From Spirodela intermedia (lineage: Eukaryota > Streptophyta > Magnoliopsida > Alismatales > Araceae), in NCBI GenBank assembly GCA_902729315.2, contig LR746272.1, forward strand, positions 12,084,327 to 12,148,326: a stretch of DNA of 64,000 nucleotides, given 5' to 3'. Positions within the stretch are counted from its first letter, which is position 1. Each line of letters opens with the position of its first letter. Shown here piece after piece: positions 1-14,033 of the stretch. The translations under genes were made by a program, and so were the position numbers. The notes under the pieces are model-generated. The model saw only the letters and a list, made by a program, of their open reading frames with translations. It did not search any database and had not been told where the DNA came from.

Positions 1-3000
1 CATGGAATAAAGGCAATGTTTGATAGCCTCTACCGTTAGGTTTAGAATTGACATATTTTTTACACATCTAATTGATTAAAGAAACAATTCTTCCACAGAC
101 GACGAGCATGAAAAACAATTCGAGAAGCATACTGTAGGGTCTCAACAAATGCTTCTTCAACATGCTGTACTTCAGGGCGCTCTTTGCGAGGATCCATTGA
201 GTCACTCCACAACCTGTTCATCTGAGTGCAATCCATGAACATCATGTTAAATTAGGCTTCAACAAGGATACCAAAACTAACTCCAATCAAGGAGATAAAA
301 ATCAAGGATCAAGTTCTTTATCGATCTCTAGGAGTTAACGTGACATTGTTAAATAAAGGCAACAGGGGTTACGGTGTATGGGAAAGATTGGAGGTGCCTA
401 ACACAAGTCTTGGCCCGATAAATCAATCAAAGAAACCTGGCAACTGCTATGATCCAAAAAACTTTCCAAAGTACAATACACTCTCCAAAAACGTGTATTA
501 GGAAATTATGGGTGGATGTAATGTTCTGCAACCCAAGCAGACATGTTGGCATATGTTGCCCGGCAAAGTAATTTTCCCTACCAAATTTTGAAACTGATAA
601 ATGACCTAGGTCTAATAGTGTGAGATAAAAACAATGATGGAATTATAATCCGAACCTTTCCCTTGTTTCAGTCCCATACATCCAAACTACGCCACAGAAA
701 AAGACGCAAGAATAGAAAACAAGGTCCCACACCCAAACACATCAAACACCAGTGGGAATTTTTATGTCCACGGTAACCCCATGGTTACCTTCTGACTTAA
801 TGCCAATATTATCAACTTGCTAGTCTTGAAAAGCGGATCAGACCATCCTTGTCACTAAGTCTGATATTTTAAAACTTTAGCAGAAACATCTTTATTCAAA
901 AACCATGTCTAATAACGTACACACATGGCTTTCCACAACTCTTGTTAGGAAAATCCAACTGCATTAAGAACAACGAAAGCACGTACATTGGTAAGAAACG
1001 CGAAAGCTGACTGCGCATCAAAGGTCTCTTTGATATAAAGGAAAAGTCGTATTATCTGCAAAAAAAAGAGGAAACAATTAGATTTTCCAATTTTTTTATA
1101 AAAAAGATAACATCAACATTCCTTCTTAGAAGTAAACACAAGGAGCCAAGCTGATGACGTTCCAACATATCAATGTTTTTGGATAAATACTATTTATTTT
1201 TTATTTAGTCACGCCAAAGGCGAACAGGGAAATAATTTATTAGGCCGTCAATGAGTAATGCTCTTCTACCCATAGGTTTCAAAAAAAGAAATAATTCCAT
1301 TCTTCCACAATTTTAATCTTTTTTCTATAAGAAACAATTTCTGTAGGCGCAAAGCAATGAGCGTGTAGAAACAAATGCAGTAACACAATAGAGGAAAACC
1401 CTCTTTAGCGACAAGGCATGAACCTGCCAAATCAGGACAATTTGTGGATTCTCTTCGTAATAATATTAATTTATTGTAAATTCATCTTGACCACAAATTA
1501 ATCAATTATTCATTCTCCAATATAAACATCATGCATCTCAATATGTTACCATTCATAAGAAATGCATCTTGTAAAAAATATAAAGTATATCCACAAAGAT
1601 GCCATGGAAATATGTTACCAAAATCGACACATCTTCCCCAGAATTATAGACAGCAGTATTTGTAGAAGGCACGAGTTCACCACCATTCTCTTGCACAGAC
1701 TTGATTTGCTTTGAAGAGTACAACAATATTCCAAACCGCATCGGGACATTGTCACCATACATGGAAAAAATGGCATCAAGAGACTGCAGAGAAGATATTG
1801 AAAAGTTTCAGACAAATGAAACGAAAAAAACCTGATTCCTGAAATTTGGAACTTCAGGAACCTAGGGTAATAGGAAAACAATAATGATATGCACTGCGGA
1901 AGCAGAAACTAAATACCTCAGCAACAATAAAATGAACAAAAAATTACCTCAGAACCACAAATTGTTGCCGGATCAAACACATAAACAGTAGTGAACAAAT
2001 TCTTACGAATGTACCGAAGTTGACCAGGGAAAACTGGCATTAAAATCTGCAAAGAAAAAACATCCAATTATGGATAATAACATGATACCTAGAAGCAACT
2101 GTCCATCTCACGTCACAATAATTCTAAAAAAGACGCACCTCATTAATGTTGCTTCTCCACCTTTTGTACATGGCATCCTCCTCTAGATTGTTAAGATAAT
2201 GGACATGAGTTGAACGAAAGTCAACCCGAAATGAATGGCTTTCGGAAGACGGTTGAGCTGACAGCAGTTTTCTGATTGCACTTGGAGGAATCTAAAAAGA
2301 ACAATCAATGCTCATTGACAATTCAAAAATACGAACTAATTAATGAAATAAACATTGAAATGGCATCATGGGGAAATATAAATCAGCTGCAAGCTGTGAG
2401 CCTGATGATACAACAATATTCGTTAGAGACCTCATCTGAAACAGAACGAATTCAATAGACCTCATCTGTCTCATGAGAGTAAACAAACTGAGAGCTGGAC
2501 AGGAGGTACCACAACCCAACATGAAAATATTTGAGACCTTTTACGCAAATAAATCACCCAATGTATTATAAGGAAGTGAGTAACAGACAGACTAACAAAA
2601 AACCATTTAGTCGAAAACCCGGAAAATATTTTGTATCAATGGTTAAAATGCTGTTTATATCGAAAGGGAGACCACACCAAGGCAGCCACAGAGAGGGATG
2701 CACAAATTTAACTTTTTTGGAGGCAAAAGCACAAAAGAAGACATCCTGAATAATAATGGGACGTTCATCTGATCTAGACAAAAGGTCATCAAATCTCTTA
2801 CAGTCAAATAACACAGAAAAACTCCAATCCAAAACGAGTTCTCCACTCACGTTGGTGTAGCCAAAGTAGCAGTATCATGCACCTTAGCGGGTTTTATTTA
2901 AGGATGTGAAAGCATCAATATTGGTTTAGAGAACCAGGAAGGGATTTTAGCCATATGTAGTCGGAGTGAACGCTCATAAGAAATTAAAGCAAATTTGAGC

Positions 3001-6000
3001 CCATTGAAATGAACCAAGTCAAGACAGTTCCGAGAAAAGGGGAAACACGCCCCTTGAGGTGGCTTTAGGCAACAAGCAAGATGAAATCACAATAGCACTT
3101 ATCAGAATAGCGAAATGAACAGAAATAGAGGACAATGCAACACACTAAGCACATGAAGCTTCAAAAGATTCTTAGCAAGGATTCACAAACACATTAAACA
3201 AAAATATTGATACATATGAAATCCTATACCTTCAATTTTGAGAAGCGGTCAGCCAGCAGAATCTCTGTGTGAACCAGATCCAACAACCTACAGAATCCCA
3301 AAATTCTGGGGTTACAAAACTTCACTCTATGTACTGCAGGGAACAACATGCAGGAAGAATCAGATATAATGAGAAAATTGAAAAAATGGAACTTGAACTG
3401 TCTTAAAGTATTACGACAAGAAGGAACAGAGTTACACATTCTAATATTGTTCTTCTAACAAGGACATATATTCAATATGATTTTCCATTAAGGATGTAAA
3501 GAAAACTACGCCTGAAACTAGTTTTTTTCCTTGAGAAGGAGAGCAGAAGAATGCAAACTTTTTCTTTCTCCTCGATATTGAAACAGTAAAAATTCTGTGA
3601 CCCGCATCTACAAACAAAATAGTGACTCTCAATGACAAACAACACTTACATAATTAGAAGAAAATTCGCAGAGGACAGTCTATTAATAGAGCAGTTTATG
3701 TAACTCATAAGAAGCAAATTTAGTATCAGCTAGCACCATAAATCGATTACTAATCTATAATCTAAAATATTTTCAATATATTTATCCAAAGTAACAACTT
3801 AATTGCTGTTTATTTTCTGCATTTAGTATTAAAATTTAAATACAAATAGATGACCCAAGTAAATGCGTAGAAAAAATTAAGCATGACCCTATGAGATTAT
3901 AAACATTTACAAGCTTCAAAAGTCATTAGTGAAAATTTACCCCTCAATATTAAGGGTCTTAATATATTCCTAATGACAACATATTTAGAGATGTCATATA
4001 CACCCCATTATTTTCACGAAAGTAACTCCAAGAGTGAAGTAAACATAACCTAAGGGCAGCATTCAAAGGTGTGTACAAATCATGACTAATCTGTTAAGAA
4101 AAATAAAAACTAGGAACGAAATTTTAATTAAAGAAATTGTTGGTTTAAGCACTAAATGGCCTCCCAGCCAACACCAGTTGGTGTAAAAGGTATTACTGAT
4201 AGAGATCAATCTCGTCAATATTGATTAGAGCACCATTGATTGCCATTAATGATTTTCCAGGTGGAACCATCCGCTGGTTTGCAATGATTTCCTCTTTAAT
4301 CGAGTTACTCAGCTGCAGAAACCATTTGAAACATGTCACTCATGATTTGTATGCAGAGAACATAAGTAAAAATGAAATATGCCTTCAGAACAGCGGAAAA
4401 GTATGTGCATAATTTATGGGAAGCTTTGCAGACTACCTTCGTGCGAGATAACGAAGAAACTATGCTAGGAAAATTTTGATTTATTTCCAGCATGGACTGC
4501 AAGGGATCTGAACCATGCACAATCCTTTGTGTTGTTTGATGTCCCAAATCTACACAAAAGTACACGCTAGGACTCATTAGGTAGCTGTGCATGAATGACT
4601 CTTGCTGACACTTTATGAGGATGAGTTATATGATTATATGATACAACCCACTTTGAAAAAAGAATGTACGACATAAGTTAACGAATGGAGTCTGCACTGC
4701 ACAAGCTAAGTCACCACAGTACCTTTTAATTCCCAAACTTCAAGGGAATCAGATACTGTTGATGATAATAAATAATCTCTAAACTCCATTATCTCCCTTG
4801 TCAGTTCAGGCTTGCGTTCCTGCGAATCCATCATAGACGTTTAGTGAATTACTTGTTCAGGAGCTTCACATAAAAACTGACAATTAGCTTGAATTAACTT
4901 CACAGGATATTGACCAACTAACCAATAGCTTAGAGAAAATGAATCCTCTAACTTCTTGGTTAAGATCCTCCGTCTGAGGGTCCTCCAGAGTTACGCCGCC
5001 TTTAAACGAATAGATGAAATGATAAGTGCTAAGTTCTTGGGAGGATAAAGTGAAATTAGTCTTGCAATCGAAATAGCATTGGATCAGAAAGAAACAGTAA
5101 GCAATGGGACAACTAAAAACGTTATTCAAGCAGCTTCCACGTGTTTATACTAAGGACAAACAGGTCTTCAGAGAAAAGTTGCAAAAGAAAAGTTTCAGAG
5201 AAGCCTTCACGTTTGCAGATACATTACAGCAAAAATTACCGTTCCAGTAATTTTTTTTATTTTTCTTTTTCTTTTTTTGGTGGGGAGTGGGGGGGGGGGG
5301 GTTGGGGGTGGGGGATAATAATATTGCCGGATTTTGTAACAATTGATCATCTGTTGGACATGACCAGAGAGTTTAAAAAAAAAATTGAGATAACAAATAT
5401 AGAGGATGCACATATATTTCAAGAAAACCTCATTCAAATTCAGTATGCAATATAGGTGGTATAATACGCCTAGAGTACAAGCATTACTCAACTCAGTTTA
5501 TACAAGATGAAAACTAAGATGTAAAAATTACATACCTTTTTTGACCTTATTATCATCCATAGCTTTGTACTCCATGTTCTTTAAAGCAAGCTCTACTCCA
5601 TAACCACCCAAGTTTGGAGCGTCTGATGTACCGATGGCACTGCATGCAGTGGTTGCAGCTTCACATCCAGAGGGCAATACAGGTCTAAGGACATATCTAA
5701 TTTTGCCCTATAATTGATTAAACACACTTCATCAGAAATTGAATGCATGCTAGCGAATAAAAGAAGAGAAAATGCCAAGAAGACGTAAAATTACATTTGA
5801 AAAGGCCTGAAAGATTTATACTGCCGTCGTTGGAAATAATAAAGAAAAGTAGGTTAAGTGACATGTTTTGTGCAAAATGAAACAACCAATTACAGTCAGT
5901 AGATATCTGATGGCTGAAAGTTTTCAAAATAAAAAGTATAACATATTTTTCTACATAAAATTCAATCTGTACAAACCTTTGCTTAACAAAGAAAGCCAAC

Positions 6001-9000
6001 AAAGTAACCAAGGGCTATTTCTAGAAAATATTCGCTGCAATATCATCCTAGACCAGCAAAGCCCCCCACTCTCCCAAACCATTCTGACCACGACAACCAA
6101 TATAGTAAAAATGTTATATTCCTTTTCCCATCAGCTCCTATTTCCCATCAACTACCAAGAAATTATTCTCTTCCCCGTTAATCTCAAGAGAGGATCAGGG
6201 ATTCCTACTGAGAAATTGGATTGTAAAATGTCGAAACAAACAAACCAGGGCTACTATCAGGTGTCTTTTCCAAATCTGGTACATCTTCAAGGCATTTTTT
6301 CTAAGAAGTATCTCCTAATAGTCATTACTATAGATATAGAACTAAACACAATTATAGATTGATAAAACCATCATTTTTAATTGCTCGAAATCCATTTTCA
6401 AGACGAAGATTGTTTGAGGCTAGTTTGAAAAAGAGGGCTCTGTATCATAGAACAACCGGGTGAACCAGTTCCTTTCTCTCCCCTCTTTCATAGGAGTTAA
6501 CCTTCGTTTCGGAGGGTATTCCACCCCAAAATAACAGTTCCTACCGTATGTCTCCATCAGTCAAATAACTTCTACTTGATTAATTCACTCTACAGTTCAC
6601 CTCCCAAAAACCACTGCTATATGTTGTCAAACAAAGTACCAGAAAAAACTAATAAGATGAGCGTCTTGCAGATTACAAGGTCCAACTTTCGGTTTCCTAC
6701 TTGCAATGAGTTATGGCATATTTATACTTTTGTACCACATTCAGTGTTGTCCTTTCCCAAGCTAAGCCTAAGGTATTTCAGTTCAAGTTGATTCCACAAA
6801 CCTAAGAAGTTCAGTAGCATAAATGAACGAACATGTTTCAATAAAAGAAATGGTTTTAATCCTTACTGATCATGATTACTTGATGGACATATAGCCAAAA
6901 ATCTTCTCTAAGCGCATTCCCATTCTGTGAAAGTAGAATGAACCAGGAATATGCTTTCTGTCACATATTTTGACAATGTCCCCCACCAATGTAGCTCCAG
7001 GAATATTCATTCGCACGTAGCCTGGACTGCACCTTTGCCTATTTGAAGTCAGGTCCCTTATGTCTCCATGGATAAGCGTTTCGGTGTTTACACAGTTAGT
7101 TTTGGTATTGGGTCCCTGATGAATTTTTACGTTCTCTGTTTTGATAGTTGATCTGTTTATACTAGTGTCATCCCCACATATGAGATGCTACCATGAGACA
7201 AAAACCTTTTATTTTGGATATATTGGTCAAAACCTAAATAGAAATATATGCAAAAGATTGTAATATAAGTAAGAAAAAGGTAAAGATGAATTTCCTCGTG
7301 AAAAATCGTCATCCGTGTTATGAGTTGTAAGAACTCTTCTCCATGTGTTCTATGATTCACATTGTTAACTGCATAAGCCTTACTCCTACATGTTTAGAAG
7401 CACCATAAATACCTTCTTTGCTGCTTCTGCCAGGACAGGATGAAACTCCCTAAAGCAGTCTGTCCCAAGAGCTCCATAAAATATGGCAACAGGTCTGTTG
7501 AGGTTTGACTCGAGAAACACATGATCAAAATCGAAAATCTCGGGCTTCTCAAAGGTTTCCCCGAATCTGTCATATATGCAAATGTAAATTCGCCATCAAC
7601 GTGAAAAAACTTTCAGTGAAAGAAAAAACAATGTCATACACATTAAAAAAATAAATCAACTTACACTTCTGCAAACCCTTCAAACCAAAAGGTCAGTTCT
7701 GAAACGTTAAAGAGTAGTGAACTACCAGTATCTATCCAGCAGCAGTGTCCCTCAGGGCTACTTGGGTTAATACTCATCACCATGTGGTCTGAATTTATGC
7801 TGCCCAAACCTGTCTCTGGAACATCTTGTGTCTGTCCAGGCCATGATCTGGAGGCCAACGAATCCCTTGCCAACTGGCGATAGAGCGCCAATCTTGGTGA
7901 GGCTGACCTAAGTTGCAGGGAAAGTTCAAATATTGATCCCAAATGTTCACTCAGAAGGGAGCGCCCGTGTTTGACAATTTTTTGAAAGCAAGATTTTGCG
8001 CTCAAACAGTCGGAATCTTCACTGGAATTCAGCCAGCTATCAATGAACTCCCAAAATAGTCCTTTCCATTCTTTGGATAGTAGCTCACTGCAGAAAAGTC
8101 GGGTAAAAACGCCTTCAAGATTTAAAATGTCAGGGTAAAAAGCGGAGAAAGTAAAGACAAAAAACGTAGACATATACATTAATCATAAATGTATACTTCT
8201 ATCCACAAAGGTATCGTCCTTCCTACATCCTCAAAATTGATAAATGAGACATAGTCTATTTTCTTCTTGGAAAATACAAAGCTTAGCGGGCAAGGCCCTG
8301 ATGCTAGGCAATCATTTTCTTCCCTTTTTTCAAATACATGGAGGAAACCAGTTAGCTGGAGATTATGTGATGTTAGGACAGGATTTCATCATCTGAGAAA
8401 ATAAATTAAGAACAAATTAGGTTATTAAATAAAGGTTTTTAAGGACCTTAAGAGGAAAACTGCCAATCCCCAGAGAATATTGCCAACAGAAAGAAAAGAA
8501 AAAAAAACCTCTTCGGTGTGGGCTAGCCATTAATTTGTATACCTGACCATAAAATAAATTGCATTTAGAAAAAAATAATTGATGATAGCATAAATCGTAC
8601 TAGAATTTTCAAAATAATATGAAAATAAAGGTTCCCAATTATCCATAAGAGAGGTGTAAAGTAGCGGGTGTAAATTTGAGTTCTCAAACAATCATTGACC
8701 AAATTTTAAGAGTATTTTAAGTTTCCTTGAAAGTATCATTCTAAATCAAAAATACAAGAACAAGGAAATAAGTGACTAGACATCCATCTTTGGCATAAGC
8801 TTGCCACTGAGAACAGTAAAAAACCATCATAGACCACTTAAACCCCATCGCTCTTGTGCAAGAGGATTAACGGCATCATAATCCAAACATTAAGACCAAG
8901 GTCCTCACAAATACAAGAGAAGCGCTATTAGAAAAAAACAAATAATTCGACGTTGATGCATAGACCACTACTTTCGTGATACGTGTCTGCATAGGATGTA

Positions 9001-9316
9001 ATAGGTCACATTCCTCGCACACCTGATACCGCATTTTGAGGATCAGAGAAAACCAAGAGTGTAACTTGAATTTACTTCTGCATCATCGTTAAATCGCACT
9101 GTCAAAAGCCACAGATAGAGCATCGGGAGACAGAAAGCAAATGAAGTACCCGGCTTCCAACAGCAGCGGAGTTCCGGACCATTTGGCCCGGAGCGAGACT
9201 TGCACGTTCTTAGGGCGACCGCCACCAGCGCCAGTAGATCGCCCAACGGCGTTCAGAATGACCAAAAAGATCAAGACGCTCGCCACTGAGGAACCCGAGC
9301 GTCCACGGCGCTCCAT
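1..9316 (-). CDS. UGGT: UDP-glucose:glycoprotein glucosyltransferase, N-terminal part (gene runs off left edge)
   Basis: ER-lumen folding sensor that re-glucosylates N-glycans of misfolded glycoproteins so that calnexin/calreticulin rebind them. Fourteen coding exons are visible, each with GT-AG borders and matching phase: 9316-9150, 8087-7665, 7566-7413, 5707-5536, 4999-4923, 4819-4723, 4549-4437, 4312-4197, 3287-3230, 2291-2139, 2046-1948, 1783-1619, 1055-987 and 221-133. They encode about 650 of the roughly 1600 residues usual for the family. The start ATG (9314-9316) opens a signal peptide ([15 protein letters not shown]), followed by the family block [13 protein letters not shown]. Later landmarks are [72 protein letters not shown] and [18 protein letters not shown], all in the order of Arabidopsis EBS1. 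These are the thioredoxin-like repeats. The GT24 catalytic domain is outside the window. Intron 3 (7412-5708) is unusually long. Family identity is near certain; exon ends are read by eye. Confidence 0.95.
5279..5315 (+). repeat. G-rich tract inside UGGT intron 4
   Basis: Runs of 4, 14, 5 and 5 guanines separated by 2-3 bases lie in the intron between UGGT exons 4 and 5. The G-rich strand is the non-coding strand, so the transcript carries a C-rich run. Such a tract fits the G-quadruplex pattern. No gene function is implied. Confidence 0.7.
6876..7187 (-). other. Unassigned open frame in UGGT intron 3
   Basis: About 103 codons are open on the sense strand of UGGT intron 3, from just after a TAG at 7190-7188 to a TAA at 6878-6876. 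The reading frame has varied, non-repetitive composition (for example [18 protein letters not shown] and [17 protein letters not shown]). It lacks an early ATG, and the first methionine leaves under 50 residues. It is not part of any UGGT protein I know, and UGGT exons 3 and 4 join correctly without it. It may be a captured or retroposed coding fragment, or an alternative exon. I do not recognise the family. Confidence 0.35.
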
Positions 9317-10201
9317 TTTTTGTCCTTGATCTGGCGGAGAATCCTATTCCCCTTCTTTCACAACATAATTCCTGATCCCGCGCTTCCTGCCACTGGAGGC
9401 GACACTCTGCGGTCGGAGGAAATCGGGGTCGAGATTTCTTCCGCGAACTTTCCGCTCCCCCTCCACTCCTCGCGAACTGTCGCAGAGCTCCGACGACGGG
9501 GCGATTTTAGGGATTACCCAGGAAATTGCCCCCATTGAACCGTTAGAGACTATACCATGGAGTTCGGATCCTTAATCAGTACCTATTGGTTATATCGGAC
9601 CAATTTACGACATGCCCAAGATCCGATATTCTGGCAGCCGATGGATGCGCATCCGATGGGAGTCTCAGGGTCCCTTGGAATGTGGGCCTGTCTCAGGGTC
9701 CAAATGAGCCGAGCTCCCGGCCCAACGTACCGTCCATCAAAGGAAAACGAGGAAGAGGAGGAATGGGCGAGAAAAATGTGGAAACTACTAAAAAAGACCG
9801 GAAATACTTTCTACTCACGGTCAAGGCGATCATTTTTCAAACATATTTTAAGAAGAAAGCAGCCTTTCCCTTTTCTCCCGAGGGAATAGGGATCTCCGTG
9901 GAGTATGCCACGTGTACGGCCGGGAAGAGCTCCCAACACAAAGAATAATATATTACATAAGCCGGGTCCAGCACACGACGCAAGCAACCAGTGGAAACCC
10001 TTCAGCTAGAGGGCAGAGGGCTTGTGGCCCCCACCAACTGCCGCTCGGGCCCCACTTACCACGCACAGCACCTGACTAGGCATTCTATGTTGGAAAAAAA
10101 TTATAAAAAATAAAAAATAGAAAAAATGAAAATTACACCGAGAACCCGAAGGAAAGAGTGGGCGAAAGTATACACAAGCAGCGGTGGGGCCCGGCTGGAG
10201 A
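9317..10201. other. Intergenic: UGGT promoter and 5' leader, then myosin 3' flank
   Basis: This lies between the UGGT start and the myosin stop; both genes are on the minus strand. The first 250 bases are GC-rich, as expected for a leader. Further on are a CCAAT-type pair near 9583-9604 and GGCCCA/TGGGCC (site II-like) words near 9683-9688 and 9719-9724, plausible UGGT promoter elements. Open frames here show no family resemblance. Confidence 0.5.
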
Positions 10202-10985
10202 TCACTCGGCGCGCTGGGTCAGGAAGGCGAAGCCCGAGTTATCTCGGATCAACGGCGGAGGATCAACGTCGGCTACGTCTATCTCCGTGATCGACTTCGA
10301 GATCTCGTCCACGGTGAAAGGTATGCTGCACCAGGAAACTAATATTAATAATTATTTATCACGAACATTTAATTATTTATTCCAAGTGGGGAGGGCCCCA
10401 CCTGGAATCGTCATCCAGAAGGAAGGAACTGCTGACGTTGTTGGAGTCCGCAGTCATCTTCCTCATGCTCGAGATGACCTGGCGGATTTGGTGGGGTCAA
10501 GAAAAATATTAATTAAAAATTAAGCATGGTTTAATAAAATTAAATGAGAAATTATAAGCTTACCTCGGAGGAGACGCTGTGTGTGCCGTGTCTGTCGTCC
10601 CAGTACATGGTGCTGATTCTGTACAGTTGCTGGATGCTGAGAACCTGGCGGGCATGGGAGGTGGGGTGAGGAGAAGAACAACCAGGGGATGGACAAGGGC
10701 AGAGGAGGTAGAGAGGGAAGAGGAGGGTACCGGGCACAGGTCGTTGGTGATCTCACTGAGAGTCTTCTTCGTCTTCTGGTGTATGACCTGAGGGATTGGA
10801 TGAGGATGATGAGAAATGAACGCACCAGCATTTGAGATTAACCAGAAAGCTTGTTGACGAGAAGGGATGGTACCAGAAATCCAACTGCCTGTCTGATGTG
10901 CTGAAGTTCTTCCAAAGCTGACCCGGAAAACTGTTTCCAACCGACGCTTCAGCGCTTTAGAGAGAGAGGAACCGAAGGAATAAAG

Positions 10986-11020
<35 letters not shown>

Positions 11021-13991
11021 TACCTCCTCTGTGGCGTCGAAGCACCATTGTTCTAGTTCAGCCAGCCCAGCTTTGACGTACTCCCCATTGCTGAATGAGC
11101 AACACTCGCGCCGCAGAAGGAGGCTGCAGAGGGAAAGTCAAAGGGCCATCCTATATTGAGTAAAGGGGAGGCGACCCAGGTGTGATAGAGCTGAAAAAAG
11201 TCAAGTGGACCAGAAACCTGTTGAAAAGCTGCACATTGATGAACGAGAAAATCTGGGTGAACACCTTGCGGACCAGGAACGGCGGAACCTGGAGAGTGAG
11301 GGCACGTTAGGAACTCTCATGCTCATAAAAACGGCTGGCAGCGTCGTCCCCATTAAACCCATTCAACTCACGTAATTGGCCCTCAAGGTCTTCAGGTAAT
11401 TGTTCAGGATGGCCACGATGCTCTGCCAATGGGCGATCAGCGCTTGTTGAGCGACACCCCTGGGCTGACTGCGGCCTTTGACCAGATTCGCCCTTGCATT
11501 CCGCGGCGCCTGTTTTCACCCCAAATAGGGAAAAAAAAGTTAGCACAGGAACCCCATGAGAATGGGAACTCGGAGCAATACCTGAATACACAGGCCGAGC
11601 AGAGGCGCGATTTCCTTCTTGAGGTTGTCCCTCAGCATGCCGTAGATCTTCTCCACAAAGGCTGTTAGCTGCTGTTTGAACAGCAGGGCGGGGTATTTGG
11701 CTTCCACCTGGCGCACGTCGTTCATCGCACCGATCATCCTACCATTGAGGAAGGGAATGCCGCCACTCTGGGGAGACCCTCGGAGTCCCTGGAGTTTACA
11801 ACGGTTGAGGAGAGAAGCGGGAATCACCGACCACATAGGCTTATGGTTGAAAGGAGGCGGGTTTGGTTGTCTTACCTGAGACACCCTACCAAATAATGAG
11901 GTTGATGATGGTCTCCGCCGATGAGGGGTCAGACCAGTTGCTCCACCTGCCTTGAGCGTGCGTTGCAGGAGCAGCAGCAGAGTGGTTGAATTTGATAACC
12001 AGTAGGAGAGTGAATCGTTGTTGTCCTGGGTCTTTGACAAGAAAATAATCACTAAGATATCCCAATATTTTTATACATTTTAAAAATCATGTTGCTGGTT
12101 TTATGCATGTGTGTATATTTGAAGAGGAATCTATATGTATAAATAAAGTACGAACTGAGAATATAAATGTTGTGAAGTACCTCAATGGCAGAGCCTATGC
12201 TTTGGATTATGCGATCGAAAACACTGGTCCTCTCCACCTCAAAGGATCTCCAATGGAGAAGACACTTGTATATGACACAAGCTGCGATGGGCCTTCCCCC
12301 GGCAAATCCAAGATCACGTGAGATGCACTTGATGAGCAAGTCTTGGTTCTCCTGCATACAGAAATTGAGGACCGACAGAGGATCAGCATGCATGTAATTG
12401 GAGACCGTTGTGATTCATGCATAGAGAGAACTTCTACCTGTTGTTTCTCGTTGAGTGATTTCTGTGGCTTCTCCTCAATCTCCATCTCCTTTGCGCTATT
12501 TGCAAGAGGACCCAAATCCTACAGAGTTTCTGGGGTCAATCGAGGGCGCCATAGAGCGTACATAGAAAGACGTATGTCATATTAAAAATGGCAGAATGAT
12601 GCTAACCTGTGCCATTTTCGTTTCACCATAGAGGATGCTTCCACCGTCCGGCGTCCTCTGTTCGCGCAGATGTTCACAGATTCAGCATTCAAAGCTATGC
12701 GGACCACGCGTACGGAAGAAGATGGACCACGCGTTCGAAAGAAGTATACTACCTGAATGATGGTTGTTTTGGGGCGTGCAGATAATGCTCTTCCAGTTGG
12801 AGATATAGCAAGCGCCTGCTGGCGGAGGACTTGGTTCTCCGACTCTAGATTGGAGAGTTTCTCTTCAAGCCTGAACGAAAAAAACTCTCACAAACCAGTA
12901 TGTGGTAGAGACGAGATTACAGTAATCACCATGCATTTCTGGTTAATGATAGAGCAGCACAAAGCTCAACAGCTAAGTATCTAGGAGCAAGTGGCATCTA
13001 AGAGAGAAAAACTCTAAGAAAATAACCTTTGAACAGTTTCCTGAAGCTGATCAGCTTTTTTCTCCGTGTCAGCAAGGCTCTTGGCCAGATCATTCTTCCT
13101 GGCCTCAGCTTCTGCGTAAGCTTGTTTGGCGGAATCTTTTTGCTGCCTCTCTAGTATCAATGAAGCCTGTCATAACATCAGATTAACAGGGGGGTTTACA
13201 ACAAGTCGGCAGCATTAGTTATACCCCTGTACTTGCATCATAAGTGAATCTCTGTTACAGGGTAAAAGAGCAGCAAATAAACGAAGAAAAATGGCATGTC
13301 CACTACTGAGCATCATCAAGAGAGAACCTGAATCTATGCTTTTATCTTTCTTCTCGAGAATTCTTCTTGCCTCTTATAGAATTTTTATTAAAAGCAATGC
13401 ACCCAATCCCTGATGTTGCCTTCTTCCAATATGTACTTGTGAGGTGATACCAGTAGAACACGCTCACATTGGATGAAAGTTGTACTCTCACCGGTAAAAA
13501 GTGAAAGGATTTCTCAAGTGGTATAAGTTTATGTTCTATGCTTACGCATCCTTCTGGTATCCATAAGAACACCGATAAATTCATAGATCGGCACAGGATA
13601 GAAGATCAAATGAAATTGTGTCTCTACCTTGAGGCTTTCAACTTCCGCAGTCAGTGCATCAATCTTTTCTGTATCATGGACCAGCACAGGAGTTTCTTTG
13701 ATGACGGGAGGTGCTTCCTCAATGGCTTTCCGAGCAGCCTCCCTCTCCCTGATAACTAAGGAGTGGGCCTCTTCAACTTGTAGTTTCATTTCGTGCAGTG
13801 CTTCTTGTAGCTTGGTAGTTTCTTGTACCTTGGCCTCCTCAAGGTCAACCTATAATTGAATGGCAACCATGATTAACGACTATCCAGATATTATTCATTT
13901 AAGATGACAAGATATATGGATAAATAGATAGATATATTGGAAGTGCATAAAAAATACAAACACAGGTAAATAGATGGATGATATACGTATT

Positions 13992-14033
<42 letters not shown>

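Noticed and set aside
5868-6362. 164-codon plus-strand open frame
   Set aside because: Lies antisense within UGGT intron 3, low-complexity AT-rich composition, no family resemblance.
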